NCBI GenBank assembly: GCA_041484195.1
Contig: JBGPHC010000038.1
Location: 1-35,304, forward strand
Length of the DNA stretch: 35,304 nt
Source of the DNA: PSRI01 sp041484195
Lineage (GTDB): Bacteria; Bacteroidota; Bacteroidia; Chitinophagales; Chitinophagaceae
Direction of reading: 5' to 3'
The notes under the pieces were generated by a model. The model did no database searches. It saw nothing but the letters and a program-made list of their open reading frames with translations, and was not told the DNA's origin. Numbering within the stretch: position 1 is the first letter of the stretch; each line of letters opens with the position of its first letter. This document shows positions 33,046 to 35,304 of this stretch, piece after piece. The position numbers and the translations under genes are program-made.

Positions 33046-33173
33046 ATCGTTCAATTTGAAAAACTTTGCCCAGCTGGTTTACAATCATAGACAGAATAGG
33101 GCAATTAAACGTGTTTCTCTGATGAGTCAATGCCGCAACAATAGAAGAACCTGCTGAATTGAAATAAGTTGTA

Positions 33174-33596
33174 ATGATATTATTTGAAAACCATCAACGG
33201 AGCATAAATGCAGTAGCCACCATACTGGAACGGAAACTGGAAGAGTTGGAGAATTGTCTGTTGAGAACCGGATTAAGCGCAAGAGGGGTCCGGATAACGC
33301 ACCGGGAGGATCTTCCCAAAGAACAAATAGGTAAAATACAACATGCAATTGATCATCTTTATGAACTATTAAATGCTTTTTGCAGCCGGTATAATGTGCC
33401 AAAGGAAATGTTAAGCCTTCAAAAAGAGGTGCGTGTAAAAGCCAGCTTTTTATGGGAAGATTTATCCGGAGCAACAAGTAAATCATTTGCGGGTTACGGA
33501 AGCATGGAAGCGGAAATCAACAAAGTATATAACGACTATATTACGCAAATGATCGAAGAAGTAAACATTATTATTGAATACAGCTCCGAAAATTAA
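33174..33596 (+). CDS. Hypothetical helical protein in the fluoride operon
   Basis: A 140-residue soluble, mostly helical protein. It starts MILFENHQRSINAVATILER and continues with charged helices (KLEELENCLLRTGLSARGVR, later GKIQHAIDHLYELLNAFCSR). It has no signal peptide or membrane segment, and I recognise no family. It ends 5 bases before the enolase start, so the two are almost certainly co-translated. The 128 bases upstream (33046-33173) show no promoter or clear gene. Confidence 0.65.
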   Translation: MILFENHQRSINAVATILERKLEELENCLLRTGLSARGVRITHREDLPKEQIGKIQHAIDHLYELLNAFCSRYNVPKEMLSLQKEVRVKASFLWEDLSGATSKSFAGYGSMEAEINKVYNDYITQMIEEVNIIIEYSSEN

Positions 33597-33601
33597 ACAA
33601 C

Positions 33602-34882
33602 ATGAAAATTACCAAACTCTACGCAAGAGAAGTACTGGATTCAAGGGGCAATCCTACAGTGGAATCGGAAGTATTCCTGAATAATAGCTTTAAGGGAAGA
33701 GCCATCGTACCATCCGGCGCCAGTACCGGTGAAAAGGAAGCAGTAGAACTCCGCGATAATGATCCCAAACGTTACAACGGCAAAGGCGTGGCGCTGGCAG
33801 TAAGCAATGTCAATGATATTATAGCCAGAGAGCTTACCGGTAAATCATTTGATTCGCAGCAGTTGCTGGACGAAGCCATTTTACAAATGGACGGGACACC
33901 TTATAAATCAAAACTCGGGGCAAATGCCATCCTTGCTGTTTCGATGGCTTACGCTAATGCTATGGCCAAAAGCAAAAACCTTTCTTTGTACAGTTACCTT
34001 CAAAGAAGTGAAAATTACCTTTTACCTGTTCCCTGCATGAATGTGATCAATGGTGGCAGGCATGCAGACAATAACGTGGACTTCCAGGAATTTATGATCG
34101 CTCCGCATAATGCGCCTTCTTTTAAAGAGGCGATCCGAATGGGCGAAGAAACCTTTCATGCACTCAATAGCATCCTAAATAAAAAGGGATATTTCACCGG
34201 TGTTGGAGATGAAGGGGGATTTGCGCCCAACCTGAAGTCAAATGAGGAAGCCCTGGAGGTGATCCTTCAGGCAATAGATAAAGCCGGTTACGAACCGGGG
34301 AAAGACATTTCTATTTGTCTTGACCCTGCTGCGAGCGAATTGTGGGATGAGAATGGCTATCGTTTTTTTAAATCTACAAAACAAAAAATCTCATCAGAAG
34401 AATTATTGTCCTTGTGGAATAAATGGGTGAATGACTTTCCTATCATCTCTCTTGAAGATGGCATGGCTGAAAATGACTGGGACGGCTGGAGATTAATGAC
34501 GAAGGAACTGGGAAATAAAATTGAATTGGTAGGGGATGATATATTTTGTACCAATCCTTCGATCCTGCAGAAAGGGATTGATGAGAAAATCGGCAATTCG
34601 ATACTCATCAAATTGAACCAGATAGGAACTATTACCGAAACGATGCAAACCATAGACCTTGCTTACCGCAATAATTATGGCTGCTTTATTTCGCACCGAA
34701 GTGGTGAAACAGAAGACACAACCATAGCCGATCTCGCAGTGGCTGTGAGCGCGGGCAAATTAAAAACGGGCAGCGGTTGCCGGAGTGAGCGTGTTGCGAA
34801 GTTCAATCAATTGCTTCGCATAGAGGAAGAATTGGGCAGTACCGCAGAGTTTGCCGGCATTAAAGCATTTAAGAACAAATAG
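33602..34882 (+). CDS. eno: Enolase (fluoride-operon copy)
   Basis: A complete 426-residue enolase, interconverting 2-phosphoglycerate and phosphoenolpyruvate in glycolysis. Catalytic and metal residues are all present: H154 in GGRHADNNVDFQEF, E163, E204 in GVGDEGGFAPNL, D241, E285 in SLEDG, D312 in GDD, K337 in LIKLNQIGT, H365 in SHRSGE and K388. Position 153 is arginine, in my recollection unusual there (often A, S or E). Enolase is a classic fluoride target, inhibited by a Mg-F-phosphate complex. Its place at the end of a fluoride-riboswitch operon suggests a stress-induced, perhaps more tolerant, second copy. The housekeeping copy would be elsewhere. Confidence 0.95.
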   Translation: MKITKLYAREVLDSRGNPTVESEVFLNNSFKGRAIVPSGASTGEKEAVELRDNDPKRYNGKGVALAVSNVNDIIARELTGKSFDSQQLLDEAILQMDGTPYKSKLGANAILAVSMAYANAMAKSKNLSLYSYLQRSENYLLPVPCMNVINGGRHADNNVDFQEFMIAPHNAPSFKEAIRMGEETFHALNSILNKKGYFTGVGDEGGFAPNLKSNEEALEVILQAIDKAGYEPGKDISICLDPAASELWDENGYRFFKSTKQKISSEELLSLWNKWVNDFPIISLEDGMAENDWDGWRLMTKELGNKIELVGDDIFCTNPSILQKGIDEKIGNSILIKLNQIGTITETMQTIDLAYRNNYGCFISHRSGETEDTTIADLAVAVSAGKLKTGSGCRSERVAKFNQLLRIEEELGSTAEFAGIKAFKNK

Positions 34883-34895
34883 TATTCAATTATTT

Positions 34896-35063
34896 ATGGT
34901 GACAACGAAACATCTCTGGCACATCTTCATTGATAGTAAAGCGAAGGGAATAGTAAAAGAAATAGTTGAAATTCCAACAAGTTCACGGATGAAATATGAA
35001 TTAGATAAAGCAACCGGAATGCTGAAATTAGGCAGGACACTTTATACTGCCATTCTCCGCTGA
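34896..35063 (+). pseudogene. ppa: Inorganic pyrophosphatase, N-terminal remnant
   Basis: The ATG at 34896 lies 13 bases after the enolase stop. The 55-residue product, MVTTKHLWHIFIDSKAKGIV, KEIVEIPTSSRMKYELDKAT, GMLKLGRTLYTAILR, matches the start of soluble family I pyrophosphatases (EIPxxSRxKYELDKxTGxLKLDRxLY). The KYE and R positions of the active site are kept, but DR is GR. It stops where the family continues YPxNYGFIP. About two thirds is missing, including the aspartate metal cluster, so it is inactive. Pyrophosphatase is another fluoride-sensitive enzyme. Confidence 0.8.
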
Positions 35064-35188
35064 TGAATCCAATCGGTTTGTCAATTATAATTGTATGATA
35101 AAATGTTTAATTGTCGTCGAAATAAAGATGATAATCAAATTAGTTTAATTAAATATATATGAACATTAGTGTCCGGTAAAAATTATAA
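35064..35188. other. AT-rich gap between the pyrophosphatase remnant and an IS-like end
   Basis: No gene seen. Pyrophosphatase coding cannot be followed past 35063 in any frame. The segment TTAGTGTCCGGTAAAAA (35166-35182) looks like an IS terminus next to the minus-strand frame that ends at 35189. Confidence 0.4.
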
Positions 35189-35304
35189 TTAGTTCTTTGA
35201 AACTCTTGTTGGATAAAGGTTTGGTCGGAATTTAACTCGGTGACGATTTGAGATGATCGATTTTATAACTTTCTGAAAATCAGGAATGTTATGAATCGGG
35301 GCAA
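35189..35304 (-). CDS. Probable transposase C-terminus (runs off window)
   Basis: A minus-strand frame is open from the window edge to TAA at 35191-35189. The last 37 residues, APIHNIPDFQKVIKSIISNR then HRVKFRPNLYPTRVSKN, are strongly basic and arginine-rich, as in many DDE transposase tails. A possible terminal repeat lies just outside it. The family cannot be named from this fragment, and it could be another kind of protein. Confidence 0.4.
   Translation of the reverse strand, partial: APIHNIPDFQKVIKSIISNRHRVKFRPNLYPTRVSKN

Noticed and set aside
1..35304. CRISPR array, tRNA, rRNA or replication origin
   Set aside because: No regularly spaced repeats, cloverleaf-like sequences, rRNA stretches, iteron clusters or replication genes were seen by reading. 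A computed scan was not possible.

Overview
The window looks like accessory DNA from a Bacteroidetes bacterium, probably a Chitinophagaceae-like relative. The evidence is the repeated TAnnTTTG -7 promoter box with upstream TTTG, the lack of Shine-Dalgarno sequences, a CzcA-TolC fusion, a DUF6660-like gene and a DUF4199 gene. Both ends look like insertion-sequence fragments: the start of an IS3-type OrfA at 1-99 on the minus strand, and a basic transposase-like C-terminus at 35189-35304 on the minus strand. No tRNA, rRNA or CRISPR was seen.

Layout. (1) 1-465: IS edge and a structured dispersed repeat, with a second copy at 28713-28833. (2) 466-2846: fatty acid hydroxylase, Crp/Fnr regulator and divergent AraC regulator. 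(3) 3022-12389: a plus-strand efflux block with a broken small gene, DoxX, MFS, a 3'-truncated multicopper oxidase, TolC, an RND pump and its adaptor. A decayed second copy of the Crp/Fnr gene follows at 12421-12954, so the block lies between direct repeats. (4) 13129-21272: a sulfur cluster. A DsbD-alpha-like protein and a TlpA thioredoxin diverge from an ArsR-rhodanese regulator, sulfide:quinone oxidoreductase, a secreted rhodanese, a dead methyltransferase, a SHOCT protein, DsrE, a rhodanese-persulfide dioxygenase fusion, a nucleoside phosphorylase, an MFS transporter and a truncated rhodanese. (5) 21355-28676: acetolactate decarboxylase, a Cys-rich DUF6660-like protein, a broken small Cys-rich frame, a CzcA-TolC heavy-metal pump, its CzcB adaptor and a broken permease. 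(6) 28965-30507: a membrane-anchored LuxR-type regulator, DUF4199 and a lipocalin-like secreted protein. (7) 30703-35063: a fluoride-response operon.

The fluoride operon is the strongest find. A TTTG-N19-TAGATTTG promoter sits just upstream of a good match to the fluoride (crcB-motif) riboswitch. Then come crcB, DUF190, a CPA2-type cation/proton antiporter, two unrecognised small genes, enolase and the first third of an inorganic pyrophosphatase. Enolase and pyrophosphatase are classic fluoride-inhibited enzymes, so the operon seems to combine fluoride export with replacement of its targets. The 3' strand of the riboswitch pseudoknot can instead pair with codons 2-4 of crcB, in a long hairpin that also buries the crcB start codon. 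This suggests translational control.

The sulfur cluster fits sulfide detoxification: SQR makes persulfide or polysulfide, rhodanese and DsrE proteins move sulfane sulfur, and the dioxygenase oxidises it. The regulator's only two cysteines lie in its rhodanese active-site loop, and palindromes overlap its promoter. The number of broken genes (Crp copy, oxidase 3' end, methyltransferase, rhodanese, permease, pyrophosphatase and others) points to an island that is still being rearranged and decaying.
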